Source: Ohtaekwangia kribbensis
GTDB lineage: Bacteria > Bacteroidota > Bacteroidia > Cytophagales > Cyclobacteriaceae
Length of the DNA: 64,000 nucleotides
Reading direction: 5' to 3'
Assembly (NCBI RefSeq): GCF_042676245.1
Contig: NZ_JBHTKA010000001.1
Span: 1-64,000, forward strand
The notes below the pieces were generated by a model, which was not told where the DNA came from, made no database searches, and was given only the letters and a program-made list of their open reading frames with translations. Below are positions 35,040 through 43,262 of this stretch, one piece after another. Made by a program: the position numbers and the translations under genes. Every line of letters begins with the position of its first letter. Within the stretch, counting starts at the first letter, position 1.

Positions 35040-36260
35040 TTAAACCAGCTCTTTGATTTCTGCCTCAGTAGGAGTATATCCGTGTTCAGCAGCGAAGAGT
35101 GCGGCAAATTCTTTCGGCTTCGTGCGGGCCATTGTCATAAGACCGGCACTATCTTTCGCTTGCCACTCGCTATAGCTCCATCCTTTACGATCTCCAGAAG
35201 CAGCAGCACCGTTGCCTACATTTGCGCCCTTCATCAGGGTCAGAAGATCATTTATACTTGCAGCAACGGGAGGTTTTTCGTCCTCCTCTTTTTTAGCTTC
35301 AGCAGCGGCCTGCGATGGGAGTATATCCATAGCCGCTTTAATGTCGTAGCCCGCTATAACTTTGATTGCAGCCAACTGCTTTTCGTCTGTGACACCTTTC
35401 GACTTCGCGATTTCCATAACAGCTTCAACCAGCTTCGCTTTGTCTTCGGCTGATCCTTCTACTGCGGGTTTGGTAGGCGCAGGTGCAGCAGGAGGGTCTT
35501 GTTTAGTGGCCGCAGGTGCAGCAGAGGTCGTAGCTTTCGCTTTCATTTCGGCCAGAGCTACCATGATCTCGGCCTCTGTTGCGTCAGCCTTCAGACCGAG
35601 CAACTTTATCAGTTGTTCTTTATCCATCTTTTGATTTTGTGTTGAGTCAGTTTTTAAGAATTGATTATAGTGTGCGGCCATCTCCACGAGCGAAGCTTCT
35701 TCTTTCGGCATTGGCTTTACTTTGTCGTCCACGATCTCGTCAATTAGACCAGCCTTCAAAGCTTGTTCAGCGGTAAACCATGTATCCTTACCGTCAGCCA
35801 TCCAGTTTTCTAAAATCCACTTCGCGTCTTTCTTCGTGCTCTTCGCATATATATCGGCCATCGTTTTGTTAAGCGATTCGAGCAGGTCAGCGTAGTTTCT
35901 TATATCGGTAGTGTTACCATATACACCACCTGATCCCTCATGTATCATAAGGCGACCACCTCTTACCATGCTTCGTTTTCGCGCACCTTGCAGAATCACA
36001 GATGCCATAGATGCAGCTATACCCTCGACACATGCGTGTATAACAATGTCTTTATCATTCATCTGCGAGAGTATAGCTATACCTTCGAAGATCGATCCTC
36101 CTGGAGAATTGATTTTCAGATTAACCTTTACATAACCTTTCGCTTTAGCATCAGAAATAGCTTTGTAAACATCTTCAGCTCGAACACGGCCCCACTCACC
36201 AATGCTTCCATACATCAGGATGTCCGTTTCTTTTGCTGATTGCGCTCTGAGTTCGTACAT
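35040..36260 (-). CDS. ClpP-type prohead protease fused to scaffold region
   Basis: 406 residues. Residues 1-185 form an S14/ClpP-like protease: LKINSPGGSIFEG, then IAASMASVI with Ser84 as nucleophile, then LMIHEGSGG with His107, and the usual FTAEQALKAGLIDEIVD end. Residues about 190-406 are Ala/Pro/Lys-rich and helical, like a scaffold. An internal ATG (Met212, 35627; MDKEQLIKLLG) follows an A-rich stretch and could start a separate scaffold protein, as gene Z lies within I in Mu. It is the first gene of the leftward late block. Confidence 0.78.
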   Translation of the reverse strand: MYELRAQSAKETDILMYGSIGEWGRVRAEDVYKAISDAKAKGYVKVNLKINSPGGSIFEGIAILSQMNDKDIVIHACVEGIAASMASVILQGARKRSMVRGGRLMIHEGSGGVYGNTTDIRNYADLLESLNKTMADIYAKSTKKDAKWILENWMADGKDTWFTAEQALKAGLIDEIVDDKVKPMPKEEASLVEMAAHYNQFLKTDSTQNQKMDKEQLIKLLGLKADATEAEIMVALAEMKAKATTSAAPAATKQDPPAAPAPTKPAVEGSAEDKAKLVEAVMEIAKSKGVTDEKQLAAIKVIAGYDIKAAMDILPSQAAAEAKKEEDEKPPVAASINDLLTLMKGANVGNGAAASGDRKGWSYSEWQAKDSAGLMTMARTKPKEFAALFAAEHGYTPTEAEIKELV

Positions 36261-36407
36261 AATTCGAGTTCAAATGTGTGGGCATAAAACGGCCCTCACA
36301 AGTGCATCTACACTCTCAGTATATATCTTCAGTCTTAGAGTATATATATAGTTAGTGAGAGTAAACAACGCCTTTCGAACCGGCTCTTTTACTTACATTT
36401 TTGCACC
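36261..36407. promoter_or_regulatory. divergent late promoter region
   Basis: A 147-bp gap between protease (-) and terminase (+). It holds the 7-bp inverted pair ACTCTCA (36312-36318) / TGAGAGT (36356-36362), with two TATATA-rich runs between them. Both flanks have near-consensus Bacteroidetes -7 elements (CACATTTG on minus, TACATTTTTG on plus). It could be where a phage activator turns on both late blocks. Confidence 0.5.
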
Positions 36408-36872
36408 ATGACAGACAAACAGAAGGACGCACAGGAGATGTTTGAGATCGGATGGGATCAAAAACGAATCGCGAAAATCCTTGACGTAAGCGAGCAGACT
36501 ATAACCACCTGGAAACAGAAGTATAGATGGGAAGAGAAGCGAGCTAAAAAAGGAATGAATCGCGAAGCGGCTGAAGATCTCGTTTGGAAATTGATAAACT
36601 ATCAACTGAACGTAATCAACAAACAGGTAAAGGATGCCGAGCTGAGAGCGGAGAAAGAAAAAGATTACGAGTTGCCCACACTCGACAAAGGCGACATTGA
36701 TGCGCTCCAAAAACTGTGGACTACAGTAAAGGCAAAACAACTCGATTGGTCTGTAGTTGTTAACAATACTAAAGATTTTATAGGCTTTGTTTCTGAACGA
36801 GATATAGACCTCGCTAAAAAGCTTCTTGATATAGCGGACGACTATATGCACTATAAGCGTAAGAACTTATGA
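36408..36872 (+). CDS. terminase small subunit-like protein
   Basis: 154 residues. The N-terminal HTH (FEIGWDQKRIAKILDVSEQTITTWKQKYRW) is typical of small terminases that bind the packaging start site. A helical C-terminal part follows. It overlaps the large terminase by 4 nt, the usual arrangement. Confidence 0.72.
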   Translation: MTDKQKDAQEMFEIGWDQKRIAKILDVSEQTITTWKQKYRWEEKRAKKGMNREAAEDLVWKLINYQLNVINKQVKDAELRAEKEKDYELPTLDKGDIDALQKLWTTVKAKQLDWSVVVNNTKDFIGFVSERDIDLAKKLLDIADDYMHYKRKNL

Positions 36873-38482
36873 TGATCAAACAAAGCCCAGAGAGTAAAGA
36901 GTATAAAGCATGGCTCGACCTCCGAACTCGAATTTCTTCAGCCACCGAAGTAACTGTAGAGGTTACCGAGACAGCCGCCCAACGTGAGCAACGCATAGCC
37001 GAACTATTGAAGCCTCAAAACTTTGAAAAGTTCTGTCGCTATTATTTCCCGCACTATATCGACAGCGACTTCGGATGGTTTCATAGGAAAGCAGCGAAGG
37101 AGATTCTAACGAAGGAAGATATACTCTGTGCGCTGGAGTGGCCACGCGAGCACGCCAAATCTGTCTTCGCAGATATATTTATCCCGATGTTCCTGAAGGC
37201 TACAAAATGGCTAACCGGAATGATCATCGTTAGCGAGACAGACAGTAAAGCTTCCGTACTACTTGGAGACATGCAAGCCGAACTCCTGGAGAACAGAAGA
37301 TATATAGCCGACTTCGGAGAACAGCGAACTATCGGTAACTGGAGTGATGGGCACTTCACCACAACGGACGGTATAGGCTTTTGGTCTTTCGGTTTAGGAC
37401 AGAACCCTGCCGGTGTTCGTAATGCAGCGAAGCGTCCTAATTATTGCTCGGTCGATGATGCTGCAAACAGAAGACGAAGCAAGAACCAGGAGCGTATCAA
37501 AGAAGATGTTGACTATGTACTCGGTACACTGCTCGGCTGTCTTGCCATCAAAGGCAGTAAAATGATTTTCGCCAACAACAGAACAGCCGATAAAGATTTA
37601 ATGGCGCACCTTGTTGGTGATGTTAATGAAGGTGATCCGATTCGCGAAGGGCTTGTTCATATCAAAGTATATGCAACAGAAGATCCGGTAACACGCAAAA
37701 TGAAACTCATTGCAGACGGAGGTAAACCTGCATGGGGAAGATATACTGTTGCTCACCTTGACAACAGAATTAAAAAGATGGGGTATCGCAATGCTATGCG
37801 AAACTTCTATCACAAGGATGTTAAAGAAGGTAACATCTTCAAAGAAGAGCACCTACCGTGGGTTGACTGCTTACCACTCGATAGATACGATGCACTGATA
37901 ACATACCTCGATCCTTCTTACAAAGAAAGCGGTGACACGAAAGGTTTAGTTCTGATCGGAAAGTCTGGCTCATTCTACGATGTACTTTGGTGTTGGGTGC
38001 GTCATGCTTCGCGTGGAGCAATGGTAAAAGCGCACTACCTCGCTGATGATATAGTGAAGGGCAAACAACGGCACCCGGCAATCAATATCGGCAAGCGTGG
38101 TGTAAACTGTCCGCACTACATGGAGGCAAACTTCATACAAGAAGATCTCTTCATGCAGGAGTACAAAAAGGAGGGTGATAGTAGGCCGGAGCAGCTTCGG
38201 ATACGACCTGATAAACGGGCTAAGCCTGACAAAGAAGGCCGTATAGAAGACCTTTCTCCAATCTCTGAATCTGGTTGCCTGCGATTCAACAGGAAGCTGC
38301 AAAAAGATCCGGATATGATTACGCTACGTGATCAGTTTCTCGAATTCCCCAACGGCCATGATGACGGGCCGGACGCATGCGAAGGCGGCATCTATCTACT
38401 TAACAAACGCAAAACCAGAAATGGAAAACAAAGGAAATCACACTCCGGTGTGTATCGCAAAAAAAGTGAGCGAGCAGGATAA
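36869..38482 (+). CDS. terminase large subunit
   Basis: 537 residues. The ATPase part has a Walker-A-like WPREHAKS (91-98), and the block YCSVDDAANR takes the Walker-B place. The nuclease part has ITYLDPSYKESGDTKGL and the late Asp block FPNGHDDGPDACEG, giving the acidic residues of an RNase-H-like terminase nuclease. It would cut and package DNA into proheads; for a Mu-like phage, headful packaging from integrated copies is expected. Confidence 0.88.
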   Translation: MMIKQSPESKEYKAWLDLRTRISSATEVTVEVTETAAQREQRIAELLKPQNFEKFCRYYFPHYIDSDFGWFHRKAAKEILTKEDILCALEWPREHAKSVFADIFIPMFLKATKWLTGMIIVSETDSKASVLLGDMQAELLENRRYIADFGEQRTIGNWSDGHFTTTDGIGFWSFGLGQNPAGVRNAAKRPNYCSVDDAANRRRSKNQERIKEDVDYVLGTLLGCLAIKGSKMIFANNRTADKDLMAHLVGDVNEGDPIREGLVHIKVYATEDPVTRKMKLIADGGKPAWGRYTVAHLDNRIKKMGYRNAMRNFYHKDVKEGNIFKEEHLPWVDCLPLDRYDALITYLDPSYKESGDTKGLVLIGKSGSFYDVLWCWVRHASRGAMVKAHYLADDIVKGKQRHPAINIGKRGVNCPHYMEANFIQEDLFMQEYKKEGDSRPEQLRIRPDKRAKPDKEGRIEDLSPISESGCLRFNRKLQKDPDMITLRDQFLEFPNGHDDGPDACEGGIYLLNKRKTRNGKQRKSHSGVYRKKSERAG

Positions 38483-38630
38483 GCGCTTTTTCGATTTGAT
38501 GGAATTCCTTGAATCGACCAGAGTAAAAAAGCAATTGCTCTCACTTGTGTTCGGCAGTCAACCTATACCCTGTAAACATTGTGGTGGTATACATCCCGAT
38601 ACAATTTCATTCGAGTATCACAGTAACTAA
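38421..38630 (+). CDS. small CxxC protein
   Basis: 69 residues from the ATG at 38421 (the open frame runs further up, inside terminase). It has IPCKHCGGIHPD, a possible half zinc site. It overlaps the terminase end by 62 nt in another frame and precedes the connector gene by 6 nt. No family recognised. Confidence 0.5.
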   Translation: MENKGNHTPVCIAKKVSEQDKRFFDLMEFLESTRVKKQLLSLVFGSQPIPCKHCGGIHPDTISFEYHSN

Positions 38631-38636
38631 ATATAC

Positions 38637-39122
38637 ATGAGCACATTCCTTTCAAGAGACGACTATAAAACACAGATCAGGACGTACCGACTTGATCAAA
38701 TATTAGAAGCCGCAGACGAAGACGAAGAAGCTATCCTGGATGATGCAGAGAACGAAGCAGTTTCTATTCTTAAAGACGCACTCGCTACGAAGTACGATAC
38801 TGATCTGATTTTTTCAGCGACTGGAAACGCTCGACATAAAACTGTATTACGTTGGGCAAAGGTGCTTGTCATATACTTTATATATGAGCGTGTGCCGGAT
38901 GAACAAATACCGGAACGTGTGCTAAATAACTACGAGTATTTAATGAATCCGGAGAAGGGATATTTAGCACAGATCGAGAAGGGCACAAAGAATATAGACG
39001 GCCTTCCTGTAAAAACTGTGCCTGGAGAAAACGGAGAATCCGAACCGAAGACCCGCAGGCGTTGGGGGAGCGTTCCGAGACGCGCCAACGATGGGGCCAA
39101 CTACCGAGACAAAAGATGGTAG
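38637..39122 (+). CDS. gp36-like (DUF1320-type) head-tail connector protein
   Basis: 161 residues. FLSRDDYKTQIRTYRLDQILEA...RWAKVLVIYFIYERVPDEQIPERVLNNYEYLM is the pattern of gp36/DUF1320 proteins in Mu-like phages. The C-terminus is basic (RRRWGSVPRRAND). It is likely part of the neck. Confidence 0.65.
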   Translation: MSTFLSRDDYKTQIRTYRLDQILEAADEDEEAILDDAENEAVSILKDALATKYDTDLIFSATGNARHKTVLRWAKVLVIYFIYERVPDEQIPERVLNNYEYLMNPEKGYLAQIEKGTKNIDGLPVKTVPGENGESEPKTRRRWGSVPRRANDGANYRDKRW

Positions 39123-39223
39123 TTAAACCACAGTTCTAACGAGTTCTAACGATACATCGGGCTAAAGACGGACCAATACACCAAAACCCGGTCGCCCTCA
39201 ATTTAAAACCGACTTTCAAAATC

Positions 39224-40486
39224 ATGCGAATAGGCAGATTACAGATTCTAAAATCTATACCGGACAAGTTCTTGCCAAAGGCACTTACATCCGAGCAACG
39301 AGCAGTTGATCAGCTCAAGAAAACAAAGCGTATTTCGGCAGCTCTGGTAAAGCGGAGAAACTATATAGCCGAAATGAAGCAGGACGAACTGAAGCTTGCT
39401 ATAGAGTATGCCGAAGATCCAATCCGCCCGCGAAGGGATCTCCTGTATGAAATATACAGACGTTGCGTTGAAGGTGACGGGCACTTCATGGGTGAGTACG
39501 AAAAGGCTATCAACAAAGTAGTCGGGGCACCGTTCGGACTATTTCCTATCGGCTCCGATGCAGATGCGAAAGCTGATCCAATTAAAACCAGATTGCTAAA
39601 AAGAAACTGGTTCGAAGAGTACGTTACATACCACGAAGAGGGAGTTTTTTACGGGCACTCACTTATTCAGTTTCTTGATATGGTTGCCTCAAATATTGAG
39701 GGCGTAAAGTTTGAGTTTTCAACTATAGATCTGATCGACCGTGAACACGTTCGCCCGGAAGATGGATATATAGTAATTGAGGTGAGCGATGAAAAGGGCA
39801 TACCTTTCCGTGATCCTGCCATCGCGAAAGCTGCCCGGCTTATTGAAATAGGTAAGCCTCGAAATCTTGGTAAGCTCAAAGTAATTGCAAAAGAGTATAT
39901 CTGGAAAAATTACTCCCGCAGTGACTGGTCCCGTCACTCGGAAAAATTCGGCATGCCATTCATTCAAATTAAGACTGATACAACCAACGAGACCGAGCTG
40001 AAGAAAACGGAAGAGATGGCCGCGAACTTTGGTAGTAACCTTTGGTTTATTGGTGATTCAAGTGATGAGATCGAGATCAAAGAAGCAAGCTTCAAAGACT
40101 CGTATCAGATATATAGAGAGAAAGCGTTGTTCTGTAATGATGAAATGAGCAAGGCTACAACATGGCAAACCGGAACGAGTGACGAAAAAGCTTTTGTAGG
40201 ATCTTCTGAAGTTCATGCCGATATACTGGACGACTATACCGAATGGCGTAAGCGTAAAGTAACCTATCACGTCAACGATGTGTTGATACCTTTCCTGATT
40301 GAAAACGGTTATCCATTGCAAGGTTATGAATTCCGTTACCTCACCTATAAAGAGACCAATCCGGAAGAAGAAAATAAAGAAGATCAACAGCAGGGTGCCG
40401 GAGGTCAGAACCCCGCAAAAAAATCGGACGCCCAGCAACGGGCGGCACTCTACAAGTACATGCACAGGACATTCGCGCGGAGATAA
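39224..40486 (+). CDS. portal protein (DUF935/gp29-like)
   Basis: 420 residues. The DUF935 pattern is visible in FATIKPRR-type start, AEDPIRPRRDLLYEIYRRCVEGDGHFMGEYEKAI, GHSLIQFLDM, WSRHSEKFGMPFIQIKTDTTNETELKKTEEM and CNDEMSKATTWQTGTSDEKAFVGSSEVH. It forms the DNA gate of the capsid. Near its 3' end a run of seven A (40417-40423) forms the heptamer A AAA AAA in frame, followed after 5 nt by the GC stem CGCCC/GGGCG. A -1 shift there enters the MuF frame (see findings). Confidence 0.85.
   Translation: MRIGRLQILKSIPDKFLPKALTSEQRAVDQLKKTKRISAALVKRRNYIAEMKQDELKLAIEYAEDPIRPRRDLLYEIYRRCVEGDGHFMGEYEKAINKVVGAPFGLFPIGSDADAKADPIKTRLLKRNWFEEYVTYHEEGVFYGHSLIQFLDMVASNIEGVKFEFSTIDLIDREHVRPEDGYIVIEVSDEKGIPFRDPAIAKAARLIEIGKPRNLGKLKVIAKEYIWKNYSRSDWSRHSEKFGMPFIQIKTDTTNETELKKTEEMAANFGSNLWFIGDSSDEIEIKEASFKDSYQIYREKALFCNDEMSKATTWQTGTSDEKAFVGSSEVHADILDDYTEWRKRKVTYHVNDVLIPFLIENGYPLQGYEFRYLTYKETNPEEENKEDQQQGAGGQNPAKKSDAQQRAALYKYMHRTFARR
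40417..40444 (+). promoter_or_regulatory. candidate -1 frameshift site, portal to MuF
   Basis: Portal codons GCA AAA AAA TCG contain A AAA AAA. The spacer is TCGGA and the stem CGCCC (40429-40433) / GGGCG (40440-40444) has loop AGCAAC. The -1 frame is open from 40378 to the MuF stop at 41799 and carries MuF-type sequence long before its first ATG. The fused product would be about 858 residues. Confidence 0.5.
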
Positions 40487-40737
40487 ACCACCTGTATGGT
40501 TTATGTAAAACACACAGCCATCCCGTTGCAGAAGACAAACCGATAAAGGTTGACCTGGATAAGTATGTAGACAAAGCCATCAGAAATATATATGATGGAA
40601 AGACAACTCCAGGTCAACCCGATGCAGATCTCGTCCGCGCTACAGCAGACGAATTATGGAAGGCTATAAAGAAGGGATGGAATACAAGCGGTGATAATAT
40701 AAAGTACGGATCGCAGGAGCAGCGACTGCTCATACAA

Positions 40738-41799
40738 ATGCGATACAATACTTTTGTTACATCTGTATTCAAGCAACATCACTTCGCGCTCGATATGGCT
40801 CGCGAGTTGTTTGATGATAACGGAGAGATACGAAGCTTCGGTGCATTCAAGAAAGCAGTTAAAGACAAAGTCGATCCAAACTATAATAAGAACTGGCTTC
40901 GAACAGAGTATAACACTGCATACGCTTCCGGACAGATGGCGCGTAAATGGCAGACCTATGTACGCAAGGGAGGCTATATCCGATATGTAGCTGTGATGGA
41001 TCAACGTGTGCGTTACGATCATGCTAACATGAACGGAGCACGCTATCCGGTAGATCATCCGTTTTGGCTTAACCACTATCCACCGAACGGATGGAACTGT
41101 CGTTGTACTACTCGTTGGGATGGAACGGAAGGTGAACTCATTCCGGCAAAGTATATAGATCCTGTGCCGAAAATGTTTCAGAACAATGTAGGTATAACCG
41201 GACTTGTGTTTAACGACTCGCCATACTTTACCGTTGATGGAGCATTCAAAGAAGCAGCGGAGAAACTATTCGGGTTCAAACCTCCGGTAGATCTCGACAG
41301 GTACGAAGCAAACGTGCAGCTATATAGTCTTCTGTCAGAAGACAAAAACTATAAGCTTTCATTCGTTGACAACTTAACCGGTGGTTTCATCTTCCGGCAC
41401 ATAAAGACCGGTGCGAATGATCTCGCACAAAATATAGCAGCATCGAAAGCCCTTGCCAGACGTGGCGATAGTGTAATCATCCGCGAGGTACTTACACAGC
41501 ACGGGTTAAAGAATCCGGATATAATTCTAAGCGGCATTACAACCGAGATAAAGACCAACGAGACGTCAACGATCAACGCTATAGATAGTGCGCTCCGCAG
41601 GGCTAAAAGGCAAGCTGAAGTGATCGTGCTCAACATAAACAGCAGCATGAATCCGGAGCGGGTGGAGCAAGCTATATATAATCGTGTCCGCAGAACGACC
41701 GCTATTAAAAGGGTGATCGTGGTGTATAAAGACGTTGCTTACGACTTGACCTATGAAGAGATCATTAACCAGACCTTCTATGGTAAGATAGGAAAATAA
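40738..41799 (+). CDS. MuF-type minor head protein with CdiA-like nuclease tail
   Basis: 353 residues from the first ATG, but homologous-looking sequence (EINHLYGLCKTHSHP, VDKAIRNIYDGKTTPGQ) runs upstream in frame to at least 40471, with no ATG, GTG or TTG. Residues 1-130 are a MuF domain, with VRYDHANMNGARYPVDHPFW and PPNGWNCRCTTRW. Residues about 205-345 look like a CdiA C-terminal-type PD-(D/E)XK nuclease: NPDIILSGITTEIKT gives D261, E270 and K272, then LRRAKRQAEVIVLNI and IKRVIVVYKDVAYDL. MuF-toxin fusions carried by phages are an established polymorphic-toxin class. The start must be non-standard or come through the portal frameshift. Confidence 0.72.
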   Translation: MRYNTFVTSVFKQHHFALDMARELFDDNGEIRSFGAFKKAVKDKVDPNYNKNWLRTEYNTAYASGQMARKWQTYVRKGGYIRYVAVMDQRVRYDHANMNGARYPVDHPFWLNHYPPNGWNCRCTTRWDGTEGELIPAKYIDPVPKMFQNNVGITGLVFNDSPYFTVDGAFKEAAEKLFGFKPPVDLDRYEANVQLYSLLSEDKNYKLSFVDNLTGGFIFRHIKTGANDLAQNIAASKALARRGDSVIIREVLTQHGLKNPDIILSGITTEIKTNETSTINAIDSALRRAKRQAEVIVLNINSSMNPERVEQAIYNRVRRTTAIKRVIVVYKDVAYDLTYEEIINQTFYGKIGK

Positions 41800-41803
41800 A
41801 AAA

Positions 41804-41852
41804 GGGGGCCGAGCATGCTCGCGTCCCCCAATGGGGCCAGGGATTTCTCCCT
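41804..41852 (+). ncRNA. structured leader or intercistronic RNA element
   Basis: The 93-bp gap after MuF holds two hairpins. The first has outer arms GGGGG (41804-41808) / CCCCC (41825-41829) and an inner perfect palindrome CGAGCATGCTCG (41810-41821). The second is AGGGA (41839-41843) / TCCCT (41848-41852). No T-run follows directly; one occurs at about 41875. It could be a terminator-attenuator or a small RNA ahead of the gpG gene. I do not recognise a family. Confidence 0.35.
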
Positions 41853-41892
41853 AACCGATACAAATATACGAACGTTTTTTTAATAAGGTTTT

Positions 41893-42354
41893 ATGCCACT
41901 ACAGAATATAGAAAACGGCAAGGAGTTCTCCAATGAAATGAAGGAGAGTTTCCGCAAGTTCGAAGACCTTGTCGGCAGACGTCTGCCTGAAAAGGTAGAG
42001 GTCGAACTGGAGAAAGTCATTATTGAAAGTTTCGATAATGAGAAGTATAAAGATAAGGGGACAAGTAAATGGGATGATCGCAAAGAAGAAGATCCCGGCA
42101 GAAAGTTACTGATCGGTAAAGGAAGCGGTAAGCTCCGAAGATCGATAGAAGTGTCACACACAAAAACAACCATAAAAGCTTCCACCGATGTAGTATATGC
42201 ACCGGTACACAATGAAGGGTTGCGAGCCGGAAGAGGTAGAGGTTTTAATATGCCACAACGTCAATTCATGCCGAAGCCTGGAGAAGCAAATGACGAACTC
42301 GATGCAAAGGTCGAGAAGTGGTTAGATAATGAGATGGATAAAATTTTTGATTGA
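41893..42354 (+). CDS. phage virion morphogenesis protein (gpG-like)
   Basis: 153 residues. WDDRKEEDPGRKLLIGKGSGKLRRSIEV...VVYAPVHNEGLRAGRGRGFNMPQRQFMPKPGE is the pattern of gpG/virion morphogenesis proteins (P2 gpS-like tail completion). It is likely needed for head-tail joining. It overlaps the next gene by 4 nt. Confidence 0.8.
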   Translation: MPLQNIENGKEFSNEMKESFRKFEDLVGRRLPEKVEVELEKVIIESFDNEKYKDKGTSKWDDRKEEDPGRKLLIGKGSGKLRRSIEVSHTKTTIKASTDVVYAPVHNEGLRAGRGRGFNMPQRQFMPKPGEANDELDAKVEKWLDNEMDKIFD

Positions 42355-42581
42355 TGACAATTATACCTAAAGAGTTTTGGTTAATCCTGGAGGGAGAAAA
42401 GAAACCGACTATTGAGTGTCCTATGTGTGGATGCTTTCTATTGAGTGACATTGCACCGCATGGAATACGTGAAGACGGATCGGTATATAATTCAGTCGTC
42501 TGCGATTGTGGCTTTCATGAATACGTGAAGCTCGAAGGCTGGACCGGTGGACACATCGAACGAACTCCTAAAAAGAAGTAA
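42351..42581 (+). CDS. zinc-ribbon-like small protein
   Basis: 76 residues with ECPMCGC and CDCGFHEYVKLEGW, i.e. two Cys pairs. It is placed between gpG and the tail-completion gene. No family recognised. Being a small unknown gene close downstream of the MuF-nuclease, it is one candidate for an immunity factor, which is speculative. Confidence 0.5.
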   Translation: MMTIIPKEFWLILEGEKKPTIECPMCGCFLLSDIAPHGIREDGSVYNSVVCDCGFHEYVKLEGWTGGHIERTPKKK

Positions 42582-42583
42582 CC

Positions 42584-43198
42584 ATGTTTACATACCCATA
42601 TCAAATTCTCGAAGCAGAGATTAAAACCAGGATACCGGAAATCAAAGAGGTAGATTGGTATCTCCAGCAGGACAGCACGTCCGACAAGAATGCTTCTATA
42701 TATACCGCTCCGTTGGTCTACTTTGAATTTAACTTGTCTTCCGAGCTTCGCAGCCACGGCAAAGAGATTCAATCGGCAATAGTTGACATTACGGTGCATT
42801 TGCTTACTGAGAATACACGCGACAAAGGCAGTAAACTGATCCTGAAATCAGGAATAGAACACAGTGCGATGTTCGACAAGGTGTATAAAACACTGCAAAA
42901 CTTTAACGCTAAGCTTAGTCAACTCGACACTTTTGCTGCACTTGCGGGCACTGATCAGGACCAAACTGTATTCAATTCCATGAACAGAGTCGGTATCCTG
43001 AATCCACACGCGACACGTAAAACAATGGTTAAAAGCACACAAACTTTTCGGTGCGTTGTATGGGATCATGCTGCCCTGAAACAGTACACGAAGGTTACTC
43101 CAGATCTCCAGGTCGATGCGGACTTACTTATACATTTGGACAACAACACAGGCGTAACAACATGGGATGATTCGTGGGATGATTCGTTCGGAGATTAA
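42584..43198 (+). CDS. tail completion-type protein (gp37-like) with WDDS tail
   Basis: 204 residues. FTYPYQILEAEIKTRIPEIKEVDWYLQQ...PLVYFEF is similar to the gp37-position protein of Bacteroidetes Mu-like phages, thought to act in tail completion. It ends TTWDDSWDDSFGD, almost the same as the end of the protein-X-like gene at 24411-24686. It follows the zinc-ribbon gene by 2 bp. Confidence 0.5.
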   Translation: MFTYPYQILEAEIKTRIPEIKEVDWYLQQDSTSDKNASIYTAPLVYFEFNLSSELRSHGKEIQSAIVDITVHLLTENTRDKGSKLILKSGIEHSAMFDKVYKTLQNFNAKLSQLDTFAALAGTDQDQTVFNSMNRVGILNPHATRKTMVKSTQTFRCVVWDHAALKQYTKVTPDLQVDADLLIHLDNNTGVTTWDDSWDDSFGD

Positions 43199-43262
43199 AC
43201 CAAATATATAGGGCTTCCGTTGTAATCTTGAAAGTTTCTATTTTTTTCAAGAGCTTTACAGC

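Noticed and set aside
36393..36851. Minus-strand ORF of 152 codons
   Set aside because: It is antisense to the small terminase, which has a clear HTH and the expected overlap with the large terminase.
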